Under the pieces are notes generated by a model. That model had not been told where the DNA came from. It worked only from the letters and a program-made list of their open reading frames with translations, and ran no database searches. This document shows positions 8,977 to 16,906 of a DNA stretch of 21,046 bases, piece after piece. The DNA comes from Fidelibacterota bacterium (GTDB taxonomy: Bacteria > Marinisomatota > Marinisomatia > Marinisomatales > UBA1611), in NCBI GenBank assembly GCA_002722105.1, contig PBKF01000002.1:6194-27239 (forward strand). The letters run 5' to 3'. Both the position numbers and the translations under genes were made by a program. Position 1 is the stretch's first letter; the number at the start of each line of letters is the position of its first letter.

Positions 8977-9711
8977 ATGAAAGTTGTTGCAACAATTGAG
9001 GCTCGTATGACATCCTCAAGACTTCCAGGTAAGCCATTACTTTTAGCTAATAATAAGTCCATGTTGGAACATCTTTCATCAAGATTAAAAACGATATCAG
9101 TAATTGATGAGATTGTGCTTGCAACTACTGTAAATATTGAAGATCAGCCTCTTGTAGATGAGGCAAAGAAAATCGGTATAAGTGTTTTTAGAGGGGATGA
9201 GGATAATGTTATGCAAAGAGTAATAGGTGCTGCAGAATCTTCAGTAGCTGATGTGATTGTTGAGATAACAGGAGATTGTCCCATAATTGATCCAGCAATA
9301 GTTGAGGAATCTATTAGAATATATCTGTCTAATGATTACGACTACGTTAGCAATGCTCGAATTAGAAGCTATCCTGATGGAATGGATACTCAAGTATTTT
9401 CCCTTAAAACACTTAAAGAATCATATTCTATGACTAACTCAAAACTAGACTATGAACATGTGACCCTACATATTAGAAATAATCCTAATTTATTTAATCA
9501 TTTTGACATGGTAGCTTCAGAGGATTTGTATTGGCCTGAACTTGGTTTAACATTGGATGAGCAAGATGATTATTTGCTTATAAAAAATATAATTGAGCAT
9601 TTTGGTAGCTCAAATAGTAATTTTAGTTGTACCGAAATTCTTAAATATTTAAGAGAAAATCCAGAGCTAATAGAAATAAACAAAACTGTTAAAAGAAAAG
9701 GTAATAACTAA
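8977..9711 (+). CDS. SpsF-like cytidylyltransferase/nucleotidyltransferase
   Basis: This 244-residue protein has the nucleotidyltransferase (GT-A-like) fold of the SpsF/CMP-NeuAc-synthetase superfamily. The N-terminal nucleotide-binding loop is EARMTSSRLPGK (8-19) and the metal-binding segment ITGDCPIIDP (97-106). The loop differs from canonical PseF/NeuA enzymes (PARGGSKR type), so the substrate is probably not a standard nonulosonic acid. SpsF-type proteins occur in surface-polysaccharide loci and are assumed to activate a sugar with CTP. It opens the plus-strand cassette. The ATG at 8977 lacks an obvious Shine-Dalgarno, and the next gene begins immediately after its stop codon. A homologous domain recurs in the fusion gene at the right edge. 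Confidence 0.85.
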   Translation: MKVVATIEARMTSSRLPGKPLLLANNKSMLEHLSSRLKTISVIDEIVLATTVNIEDQPLVDEAKKIGISVFRGDEDNVMQRVIGAAESSVADVIVEITGDCPIIDPAIVEESIRIYLSNDYDYVSNARIRSYPDGMDTQVFSLKTLKESYSMTNSKLDYEHVTLHIRNNPNLFNHFDMVASEDLYWPELGLTLDEQDDYLLIKNIIEHFGSSNSNFSCTEILKYLRENPELIEINKTVKRKGNN

Positions 9712-10620
9712 TTGAACAAGTTAGGTATAGTCTCTCATGATGCCGGTGGGGCTGAAATATTAAGTCACTGGATAAAAAAAAATTATTCTAAAAATGAATA
9801 TATTTTTTATCTAGATGGTCCAGCTGAGAAGATTTTTAAAAATAATATAGATAATAAGCTTATTAATGAATTTGCTAATTGTGAAATTGGAAAGTTTATC
9901 GAATTATCTGATTTAATTATAACCGGCACTAGTTGGCAATCCAGTATTGAAAGAAGGTTTATAAAATCTGCAAAGTTGCATGGAAAAAAAGTAATATCAA
10001 TCCTAGATCATTGGGTAAATTATAGAGAGCGGTTTATTACAGAGGGTAATTTAATACTACCAGATGAAATATGGGTATGTGACGAATACGCAAAAAAGAT
10101 AGCAGAAGATAAATTTAAAAATATCAGTCTAAAGCTTATCGAAAATCCTTATATCGAAAATCTTAAAAAAAATATTACAAGTTACATGAAATTAAATTCA
10201 AACTTAATGACCGAAAATATACTTTATGTATGCGAGCCTATAAAAGATCATGCAAAAATACAATTTGGTGATGAAAATTATCATGGTTATACAGAAGAAT
10301 CAGCCCTTAAATACTTTTTAAAACAAATTGACTTATTAAATATTGATTATAAAAATATAATAATTAGGCCGCATCCATCAGAGAATATTAAAAAATATAA
10401 TTGGGTAATAGCTAAATTTAGTAATCTTAATATTATTATAGATAATGAAAGAAGTTTAATGGATCAAATAATGTTATCAAATACAGTCGTAGGCTGTGAG
10501 TCAATGGCTATGGTTGTTGGACTAGTTGCTAACAAAAGAGTTATTTCTTCAATACCGCCAAGTGGAAGAGAATGTTCTCTCCCCCACAAGTCAATAGAAC
10601 ACTTAAAGGAAATTCTATGA
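9712..10620 (+). CDS. GT-B-like surface-carbohydrate protein with RPHP motif, function unknown
   Basis: The 302-residue product appears to have two Rossmann-like halves. The N-terminal half opens with a strand and turn GIVSHDAGGAE (5-15) and contains GTSWQSSIERR (72-82) and LDHWVNYRERF (98-108). The C-terminal half has IIIRPHPSE (216-224), then VVGCESMAMVVG, resembling the donor side of GT-B enzymes. I recall similar proteins in glycan islands but know no assigned activity. Start: TTG at 9712-9714, directly after the upstream stop codon. The family-typical N-terminus needs this start, and an AAAAGG lies at 9696-9701. Its stop overlaps the next ATG as ATGA. A role as a glycosyltransferase using the cassette's product is inferred. 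Confidence 0.65.
   Translation: MNKLGIVSHDAGGAEILSHWIKKNYSKNEYIFYLDGPAEKIFKNNIDNKLINEFANCEIGKFIELSDLIITGTSWQSSIERRFIKSAKLHGKKVISILDHWVNYRERFITEGNLILPDEIWVCDEYAKKIAEDKFKNISLKLIENPYIENLKKNITSYMKLNSNLMTENILYVCEPIKDHAKIQFGDENYHGYTEESALKYFLKQIDLLNIDYKNIIIRPHPSENIKKYNWVIAKFSNLNIIIDNERSLMDQIMLSNTVVGCESMAMVVGLVANKRVISSIPPSGRECSLPHKSIEHLKEIL
10605..10619 (+). promoter_or_regulatory. Ribosome binding site and ATGA overlap fixing the oxidoreductase start
   Basis: AAAGGA (10605-10610) lies 6 nt before ATG 10617-10619, which overlaps the previous gene's TGA. This supports starting the oxidoreductase here and not at the in-frame upstream codon at 10572, and it implies translational coupling. Confidence 0.75.
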
Positions 10621-11579
10621 AACCATATAAGTGTCTTATTGTAGGTTTAGGAGATATTGGTCTTAAATATGATCTTGACCTTTCAAAACGTTTTGTCTAT
10701 ACCCACGCGAGAGCTATATCGATTCATCCAGATTTTGAATTAATTGGAGCTGTGGATATTAATAAAAAGAATAGAGACGAATTTAAAAAGAACTATAGAA
10801 AACCAGTTTTTGCAAATTTTAATGATGCTAGTTCTGAATTAAATCCAGATTTAATAATAATTTCTTCTCCGACAAAAACTCATAAAGATGTATTAGAAGA
10901 AATCTTAAAGAAAGTGACACCTTTGGCTATTTTATGTGAAAAACCATTAGATATTGATATTGAAAAAGCTAGAAAGATTGTAAATGAATGTTATAAGAAT
11001 AATATCAAACTCTATGTAAATTATATAAGAAGGTCCGATCCCGGTTCTATAAAAGTTGGAGAATTGCTAAAAAAAGAAATATTCAAAAAACCATATAAAG
11101 GGATTGTATGGTACTCAAAAGGATTAAAAAATAATGGAAGTCATTTTATCAATCTTCTTGAATGTTGGTTAGGGCATCATAAAGCAGTCAAAAATATCTC
11201 AAAAGGTAAACAATATAAAGAAATTAATGACTTTGATTACGATTTTACAATTCAATACAGAAATGCTGAAATATTGTTTTGCTCATCAATAGAAAATTCT
11301 TCTACATATAACTCCATAGAAATTATGTCGCCAACTGGTCGTCTTCTATACGAAAATGGTGGTGAGGAGATATTTTTTCAAAAAGTTAATACATCAAAAA
11401 ATAATTATTTAGAAAAAGAAAAAACTTTCATACAAACAAACATGAATAAATATCAATATAATGTTTTAAATAACTTGAGTGCTTCAATTCAAGGTAAGTC
11501 ATCATTTATTAGCACTGGAGATGATGCTCTTAAAACATTAGAGGTAGTTGATATGATTGAAAAAGGAGGAGCAAATTGA
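10617..11579 (+). CDS. Gfo/Idh/MocA family NAD(P)-dependent oxidoreductase
   Basis: This 320-residue protein has an N-terminal Rossmann domain with GLGDIG (10-15) and the family hallmark EKPLDID (108-114), whose lysine (Lys109) is the conserved catalytic/cofactor-positioning residue. A later NNGSHFINLLECW resembles the substrate-binding GSH-x-x-D/N-x-L segment of the C-terminal domain. The family oxidises or reduces a hydroxyl/keto group on sugars, nucleotide sugars or inositols. The gene lies directly upstream of and overlaps the DegT aminotransferase gene. The pair suggests oxidation to a ketone followed by transamination. The start is set by the AAAGGA site and the ATGA overlap; a longer frame from 10572 is possible but unlikely. 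Confidence 0.88.
   Translation: MKPYKCLIVGLGDIGLKYDLDLSKRFVYTHARAISIHPDFELIGAVDINKKNRDEFKKNYRKPVFANFNDASSELNPDLIIISSPTKTHKDVLEEILKKVTPLAILCEKPLDIDIEKARKIVNECYKNNIKLYVNYIRRSDPGSIKVGELLKKEIFKKPYKGIVWYSKGLKNNGSHFINLLECWLGHHKAVKNISKGKQYKEINDFDYDFTIQYRNAEILFCSSIENSSTYNSIEIMSPTGRLLYENGGEEIFFQKVNTSKNNYLEKEKTFIQTNMNKYQYNVLNNLSASIQGKSSFISTGDDALKTLEVVDMIEKGGAN
11563..11578 (+). promoter_or_regulatory. Strong Shine-Dalgarno before a TTG start
   Basis: AAGGAGG (11563-11569) lies 6 nt before TTG 11576-11578, and that TTG overlaps the upstream TGA stop (TTGA). This near-perfect site makes the non-ATG start of the aminotransferase convincing. Confidence 0.8.
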
Positions 11580-12853
11580 GTAAGAAAGATTTGGCAATAT
11601 TAGGTGGAGATGCAGTAATAAATAGTAATTTTCAAAAATATAATCCTATAGGCACTGAAGAGCTTAATGCTGCCAAAGATGTCATTAAAACTGGTGTTTT
11701 ATCTCAATTTGTTGGAGCGCATGATCAAGATTTTTATGGAGGTCCAAAAGTTAAAGAATTTGAAAAAATGTGTTGTGATTATTTTAATGTTGATCACGCT
11801 ATTACAGTTAATTCATGGACATCTGGTTTAATAGCGGCTGTAGGAGCCTTAGACATAGAACCTGGAGATGAAATTATTGTCCCTACATGGACAATGTGTG
11901 CATCGGCGACTGCAATTCTTCATTGGAATGCTATTCCTGTATTTGCTGATATTGAAGAAGAGACATTTAATATTGATCCAAAATCTGTTCTCAAAAACAT
12001 ATCAAGTAGAACAAAAGCAATTATGTCAGTTGATATATTTGGTCATTCAGCTGACATGAGCGAGTTAAGAAAAATTGCAAATGAATATGGATTAAAAATT
12101 ATCTCTGATACAGCACAAGCACCAGGTTCATATAACAATGGTCAATATTCCAGTACCTTTGCTGACATTGGTGGATTTAGTCTTAATTATCATAAACATA
12201 TTCATACTGGTGAAGGCGGTATCTTAATTACAAATAATTCTAAATTAGCTAAAAGAATGCAATTAATTAGAAATCATGCAGAAGCTGCCGCTGAAGGTAT
12301 GGGTGAAGAAGATATTTCAAATTTAATTGGCTATAACTTTAGACTTGGTGAAATCGAATGCGCTATAGGTATTGAGCAATTAAAAAAACTAGATAAATTT
12401 GTTCAATCTAGACAAAGGGCTGCTGAAAGACTAACAAATGGCTTAATGGAACTCAAAGGACTTAGAACACCGATAATAAAAACTGGATGCACACACGTTT
12501 ACTATGTTTATCCAATTCTTCTGGATCTAGAAGAGCTCAAAGTTACTAGAAAAAAAATTGCTGCAGCATTAAGAGCAGAAGGTGTAGATGGTCTTATGGA
12601 GGGGTATGCAAATGTTCACATGCTTCCAATGTATCAGAAAAAAATAGCATATGGATCTAATGGATTTCCTTGGAATTCTGATTTTTGTTCAAGAGAAATT
12701 GAATACCATAAAGGAATATGTCCAATAGCCGAAAAACTTCATGAAGAAAGTTTCTTAGGATATGAAATGTGTCTGCATGAGTTAAGTGATAATGACGTTG
12801 ATTTAATACTAGAAGCATTTCACAAAGTTTGGAAAAATCTAAACAAATTATAA
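11576..12853 (+). CDS. DegT/DnrJ/EryC1/StrS family PLP-dependent aminotransferase
   Basis: This 425-residue aminotransferase should convert a keto-sugar or keto-cyclitol to the amine using an amino-acid donor. The PLP Schiff-base lysine is Lys207 in LNYHKHIHTGEGG. The PLP-nitrogen-binding aspartate is Asp178 in ISDTAQAPGS. The early IVPTWTMCASATAI segment is typical of the family. The N-terminus (LAILGGDAV) and overall length resemble the branch that includes inosamine (StsC-like) and AHBA-type enzymes as well as many uncharacterised sugar aminotransferases. The TTG start is supported by a near-perfect Shine-Dalgarno. It overlaps the Gfo/Idh/MocA gene by 4 bp, its likely pathway partner. The family is certain; the substrate is not known. 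Confidence 0.92.
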   Translation: MSKKDLAILGGDAVINSNFQKYNPIGTEELNAAKDVIKTGVLSQFVGAHDQDFYGGPKVKEFEKMCCDYFNVDHAITVNSWTSGLIAAVGALDIEPGDEIIVPTWTMCASATAILHWNAIPVFADIEEETFNIDPKSVLKNISSRTKAIMSVDIFGHSADMSELRKIANEYGLKIISDTAQAPGSYNNGQYSSTFADIGGFSLNYHKHIHTGEGGILITNNSKLAKRMQLIRNHAEAAAEGMGEEDISNLIGYNFRLGEIECAIGIEQLKKLDKFVQSRQRAAERLTNGLMELKGLRTPIIKTGCTHVYYVYPILLDLEELKVTRKKIAAALRAEGVDGLMEGYANVHMLPMYQKKIAYGSNGFPWNSDFCSREIEYHKGICPIAEKLHEESFLGYEMCLHELSDNDVDLILEAFHKVWKNLNKL

Positions 12854-12855
12854 AA

Positions 12856-13728
12856 ATGAAGAAAATAAATTTTGAGGATATAAAAATATATTCTGATCTT
12901 CCAAAAAAAATATTAAATTCTTCCAATGAAGACATTAAATACAAAACAAAACAAGAAGTTCTTAGAGAATTTAATGCGGAAAAATGGTCACTAATTCTTA
13001 ATGAAATAGCCTCTGACAAGAAAATTAATCTTCATGAAATAGATAAAAAGATGGAGGCTTTTGATGTCTTGTCTCCTATCTTTTATAAGGATGATTTTTA
13101 TCTTGCCAGCGGTAAAGAGGTCTTTGAAATGCATCTTGATGTTTTCGATAAAGCTATTTGTAAATACATAAATGAAAATACTGCTTTAGTTGAGTTAGGA
13201 GCAGGCTATGGTTCAAAAATTTTAAATCTATCAAATAAAAAAAAGTTTCATAATGTTCAGCTTTTTGCAGCTGAGTATACAGAAAATGGCTGTAATGCAA
13301 TTAAACATCTATCTGCAAGAATGAATAAAGAAATACAAGTTGGTTATTGTGATTTAAAAAAACACGTCATAAAAGATATATCGATTCCTAAAAACAGCGT
13401 TATTTTTACATCTTATGCGTTGCACTATGTTCAAAAACTACCTGATTCATTTATTGATTTTATTTTAAGTTTTGAACCAAAAATAGTTATTAATTTTGAG
13501 CCTTGCTTTGAATCTCACGATGACTCTAGTTATGGAAAGTTATGCAAAAGATATATAGAACTAAATGACTATAACATTGATATGGTTACTACTCTAGAGA
13601 GCGCATTTAAAAAAGGTTTAATTAACATGAAAGTTGACAAAAATGTAATTGGTGGCAATCCATTTCTTCCGATTTCAATAATTGAATGGAATTCAACAAA
13701 AAGAACTAGAGAAAAAATTGAAAAATAA
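12856..13728 (+). CDS. Class I SAM-dependent methyltransferase-like protein
   Basis: The 290-residue product has a mainly helical N-terminal region of about 105 residues, then a Rossmann-like fold with the SAM-binding motif VELGAGYGS (112-120) and a probable acidic motif II (AAEYTENG). The later strand VIFTSYALHYV sits where motif IV is expected. I cannot assign a substrate; methylation of the cassette's sugar product is inferred. The start is chosen as ATG 12856, 2 nt after the aminotransferase stop codon. An in-frame TTG at 12829 would overlap the upstream gene by 25 bp without better signals. The Shine-Dalgarno is weak. The 3' end overlaps the next gene by about 11 bp. Confidence 0.72.
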   Translation: MKKINFEDIKIYSDLPKKILNSSNEDIKYKTKQEVLREFNAEKWSLILNEIASDKKINLHEIDKKMEAFDVLSPIFYKDDFYLASGKEVFEMHLDVFDKAICKYINENTALVELGAGYGSKILNLSNKKKFHNVQLFAAEYTENGCNAIKHLSARMNKEIQVGYCDLKKHVIKDISIPKNSVIFTSYALHYVQKLPDSFIDFILSFEPKIVINFEPCFESHDDSSYGKLCKRYIELNDYNIDMVTTLESAFKKGLINMKVDKNVIGGNPFLPISIIEWNSTKRTREKIEK

Positions 13729-14815
13729 ACATTACGATATTGTTTTTATTGGAGCTGGAGTTATTTCTATACTAGAGGCAGTTTATCAAAGTAAATTAGG
13801 AAATAGTGTTCTCATAGTTGAAAAAGATGATGATATTGGGGGAGCATGGAGGCCAATTGATATCTTTGGATACAAAAACATTGAAAATGCGATTCATTAT
13901 TTTCTTCATGATGATATTGCTCCAAATTTCATGGAAAAGAATTTAAATTGGGAATTAATTCAAACAAAAAATAAACAAAGACTATTTAAGATAAAATTTA
14001 TTGATAAATATATAAAATTTCCCTTTCATAATAGTATTGGAAGATTTTTAAGTTACCTAATTGATCCTATGTTCCTCAAAAAAGATAATAACATTTTCGT
14101 TAAAACATTAGATCTTCTAAAAAAAATATATCAAGAGAGTGGGCAAGCCTCATATTATGTCAAAGGTGGTGCTGTTGAAATTATAAAAACAGTAAAAGAG
14201 GTGTTAAAAAAATCCTCTGTAAAAGTTGAATTAAATACAAATATTCAATCTATTGAGATAGATGATAATCATAAAATCGTAAATCTTAAATCAGATAAAC
14301 AATCATTTATGTGCTCTAAACTAGTTTTAACTCATGGGGCAAGATTACCAAAAATAAAATCAAATAAAAAAGAATACTCACCAGTCGAAAAGTTCCATCC
14401 AAGACCAGCAGTCCATTTGCTTGTAGAGGATAATATAAATACAAAAATAGATCAGTGGATTTTTAGCAATAACGAGATTATCAAGTACGTGCATGATCTG
14501 ACAAAATTCATAGATGAAAAAGATAGACAGCCTGATACAAAAGTTTTTGTTTTTGCACTTCATCCACATATACAAAAATCATCGGACATATACATAAATC
14601 TTCATAATGAAATTATTAAAGCAGGAATAGCTGGTAAAAAATCTTCTCTTAAAGACTACCACTGGACTGACGTATTTTTACCAACACTCTATGATAAAGA
14701 TCTAAACCATATTAAAAATGAGTTTTCTCCTTGTATCTCTTTTCTTAAAACAGAAAATTTCTCAAGAGGTATTGGTTATCAGGCTAATAAATGGTCTTCT
14801 AGAATAAAAGTTTAA
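13718..14815 (+). CDS. FAD/NAD(P)-dependent oxidoreductase (amine oxidase/UDP-galactopyranose-mutase-like fold)
   Basis: This protein of about 365 residues opens with a dinucleotide-binding beta-alpha-beta unit. The glycine loop is FIGAGVIS (10-17), in which the third glycine of GxGxxG is replaced by serine. Glu35 in VEKDDDIGGAW is placed to bind the adenosine ribose. A later YYVKGGAVEIIKTVKEVL segment resembles the second FAD-contact region of flavin amine oxidases, phytoene-desaturase-like enzymes and protoporphyrinogen oxidases. No ATG exists near the Rossmann start, so it must start at TTG 13718-13720 (preferred, 11-bp overlap with the upstream gene) or TTG 13682. It ends the plus-strand cassette. 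The reaction (oxidation, isomerisation or ring contraction of a sugar) is unknown. Confidence 0.75.
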   Translation: MKNKHYDIVFIGAGVISILEAVYQSKLGNSVLIVEKDDDIGGAWRPIDIFGYKNIENAIHYFLHDDIAPNFMEKNLNWELIQTKNKQRLFKIKFIDKYIKFPFHNSIGRFLSYLIDPMFLKKDNNIFVKTLDLLKKIYQESGQASYYVKGGAVEIIKTVKEVLKKSSVKVELNTNIQSIEIDDNHKIVNLKSDKQSFMCSKLVLTHGARLPKIKSNKKEYSPVEKFHPRPAVHLLVEDNINTKIDQWIFSNNEIIKYVHDLTKFIDEKDRQPDTKVFVFALHPHIQKSSDIYINLHNEIIKAGIAGKKSSLKDYHWTDVFLPTLYDKDLNHIKNEFSPCISFLKTENFSRGIGYQANKWSSRIKV

Positions 14816-14823
14816 TATAAATT

Positions 14824-15873
14824 CTATTTTATTTGGTTGTCTTGAATAAATTCAGAAGCGATAAATGAGGCAAAACCCTCCTTAAAGTGAGATATTGATA
14901 TCTCTTTAGGTGATGGGCTTGGTATGTCACTATGAAAATATTTTCTACCAATTTTATAAAATTTTATATTTCTTTTTTTTAACTCTTCGATCGCGGTGTG
15001 TTGAGCAATATGCCCAATTGGTTTATCAAATAAGTCTCTATTATATGCACCAACATCATATCTAGCTTCATGTAAGCTAAATGTTATCAAAGCAGCGCCA
15101 ACCATTTCATCGCATTCTTTGTGAATAGATATTAGTATGGCGCAACCATCTAATATATCTTGATATTGAATTTCCCATGTTTTTTTTGACCTAGTAACTC
15201 TACCCGATGCAAGCTTATGAAGATCCATAAATTCTTTCCATATATTATTATCAATTGAAGAGTCATGTACTCTCACATTCCAAATCTTTTTTGATTTACT
15301 TATAAGCGGTTTATAACTTTTCCTGTAATTAGATTTTATTGATTCAAAATCTTTAGAAAGATCAACATAAATATTATATTGTGCTCTTGATAAAGCTCCT
15401 TCAGCCAAACACGTCAAATGCCAATCATTTACATAGGAATTATCAAGAAATGGAGTCAATGAAGTCCAATTTTTTTTATCAAAAGTTTTACAAAATTTAT
15501 TCACTAAATTAAAGCAATTATGTTGAATTTTTTTAATTATTTTTGATGAGCAATTAGGTATAAGAATTGGAGGCAAAATATGAGAACATTGGCTTGACAA
15601 ATATTTTGAATTTAAGTCCTGGCAAGCTGTTAATGGCCACAAGCCAATTGGTTTGTTATTTACTAAAAATATTAAAGAAATATCAACTAGATCTTCATAA
15701 TTATCTTTATTAAATTCATTTAACAAATCGATTCTTGAAGAAAGATATTCAGTTGATTGATATTCAAGAAGATTAAAAGCTTCCTGCCATAGTTTCTTAT
15801 CATCTTCTCTTCGAACAAACTCTATCTCAGATTCAGAGAGAATATTAAGGACATCATTCTCAAAAGATTTCAT
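14824..15873 (-). CDS. FemAB/GNAT-fold family protein
   Basis: This 349-residue protein resembles the FemAB-like acyl-CoA N-acyltransferase superfamily. An N-terminal half has a core strand VDISLIFLVNNKPIGLWPL (63-81). A C-terminal GNAT-like half has MVGAALITFSLHEARYDVGA (257-276) and IAQHTAIEELKKRNIKFYKI (289-308). Similar proteins are frequent next to neuB-type genes and are presumed to transfer an acyl or aminoacyl group to a sugar amine, but activity is unproven. It is the last gene of the right-hand minus block, 7 bp after the NeuB-family gene. It converges on the plus-strand cassette with 8 bp between stop codons. The family call is fairly firm; function is inferred from context. Confidence 0.75.
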   Translation of the reverse strand: MKSFENDVLNILSESEIEFVRREDDKKLWQEAFNLLEYQSTEYLSSRIDLLNEFNKDNYEDLVDISLIFLVNNKPIGLWPLTACQDLNSKYLSSQCSHILPPILIPNCSSKIIKKIQHNCFNLVNKFCKTFDKKNWTSLTPFLDNSYVNDWHLTCLAEGALSRAQYNIYVDLSKDFESIKSNYRKSYKPLISKSKKIWNVRVHDSSIDNNIWKEFMDLHKLASGRVTRSKKTWEIQYQDILDGCAILISIHKECDEMVGAALITFSLHEARYDVGAYNRDLFDKPIGHIAQHTAIEELKKRNIKFYKIGRKYFHSDIPSPSPKEISISHFKEGFASFIASEFIQDNQIK

Positions 15874-15880
15874 ATACTTA

Positions 15881-16903
15881 TTACTTGATTATATCTTTTT
15901 CAATTAACGGGCTGCCTCTTTCAAGATCTCTACTTGCATTTAGTCCTATAATATCATCATATTTTTTTGGTGGAAGCCCGTATCCAGGTCTAATCCTTCT
16001 TATATTGTTATTCGTAAATTTTTCTCCTTTTTTTATGTCTTTAACCACATATATTGATCTTCTAAATTTAATATTAGATTCTTCTGCCTTCTTCATCTCA
16101 AAACTACCCTTTCCTAAAGCATCATAAGCCATTTCTACACTGGAACATAAATTTTTAAGTTCATGTGGTTCCATTGAAAACTCCGCATCAGGGCCTCCCT
16201 CAGATCTATCAAAAGTAAAATGTTTTTCTATAACTTTTGCTCCAAGGGCTATTGATAAAATAGCGCTTGTATTTCCTAATGTATGATCAGAAAGACCAAC
16301 CTCACACTGAAACTTTTTCTTTAATAAAGTAATTGTATCTAAATTAATCTCCTCAACTGGAGTCGGATATCCACTTACGCAGTGCAAAAGAATAAAATCT
16401 CCAGAACCATGTTCTTGAATTACGTCTATAGCTTCTTTAATTTCTTTTTCATTTGCCATGCCGGTAGATAGAATCATTGGTTTTTTTGTTTGAGCAATGT
16501 ACTTGATTAAAGGCAGGTCTGTGAGTTCAAAGGAAGCAACCTTGTAAAATGGGCAGCTTAATGATTCAAGTAAATCAACTGCTGACTCATCAAAAGGAGT
16601 ACTTATAATTGTCATTCCAATATTATTTGCATACTCAAATAATTCTTTTTGCCATTCAAAGGGTGTTTGAGCCCAATCATATAAATCCCATAAGTTATAT
16701 CCGTCCCATAAACCTCCTTTTATAAGGAAATCATCTTTATTTGATTTTATGGTCATCGTGTCAGGAGTATATGTTTGAATCTTCACACAATTAGCACCAT
16801 TATCTTTAGCTAACTTAATTAATTCTTTAGCACGTTCTATAGAACCATTATGATTTCCAGAAATTTCAGCAATTATGTATGGACGACTAAGATTTTTGAA
16901 CAT
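15881..16903 (-). CDS. pseI: Pseudaminic acid synthase (NeuB/PseI family)
   Basis: This 340-residue enzyme should condense phosphoenolpyruvate with a 6-carbon diacetamido sugar to give a 9-carbon nonulosonic acid. It has an N-terminal TIM-barrel NeuB domain with EISGNHNG (13-20) and KIQTYTPDTMT (41-51), then FLIKGGLWDGYNLWDLYDWA (59-78), which is characteristic of PseI as opposed to LegI or NeuB. STPFDESAV, LSDHTLGN and VIEKHF follow. A C-terminal SAF (antifreeze-like) domain spans about 280-340 (DIKKGEKFTNNNIRRIRPG). AAGGA (16911-16915) lies 7 nt before ATG 16901-16903. It sits 3 bp after the DUF218 gene. The early Pse genes are not visible. A legionaminate or other diamino substrate cannot be wholly excluded. 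Confidence 0.9.
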   Translation of the reverse strand: MFKNLSRPYIIAEISGNHNGSIERAKELIKLAKDNGANCVKIQTYTPDTMTIKSNKDDFLIKGGLWDGYNLWDLYDWAQTPFEWQKELFEYANNIGMTIISTPFDESAVDLLESLSCPFYKVASFELTDLPLIKYIAQTKKPMILSTGMANEKEIKEAIDVIQEHGSGDFILLHCVSGYPTPVEEINLDTITLLKKKFQCEVGLSDHTLGNTSAILSIALGAKVIEKHFTFDRSEGGPDAEFSMEPHELKNLCSSVEMAYDALGKGSFEMKKAEESNIKFRRSIYVVKDIKKGEKFTNNNIRRIRPGYGLPPKKYDDIIGLNASRDLERGSPLIEKDIIK

Positions 16904-16906
16904 TCT

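Noticed and set aside
8865..9062. 65-residue minus-strand reading frame in the divergent gap
   Set aside because: It overlaps the start of the cytidylyltransferase gene on the opposite strand, has no recognisable motif and looks like a chance frame in AT-rich DNA.
12657..13019. 120-residue minus-strand reading frame across the aminotransferase/methyltransferase junction
   Set aside because: It is antisense to two well-supported genes, has no family motif, and its composition fits an antisense shadow.
14803..14833. AT-only inverted repeat (AATAAAA ... TTTTATT, 17-nt spacing) as a bidirectional terminator
   Set aside because: The 7-bp stem has no G-C pairs and lies in a strongly AT-rich region, so it is too weak to call a terminator.
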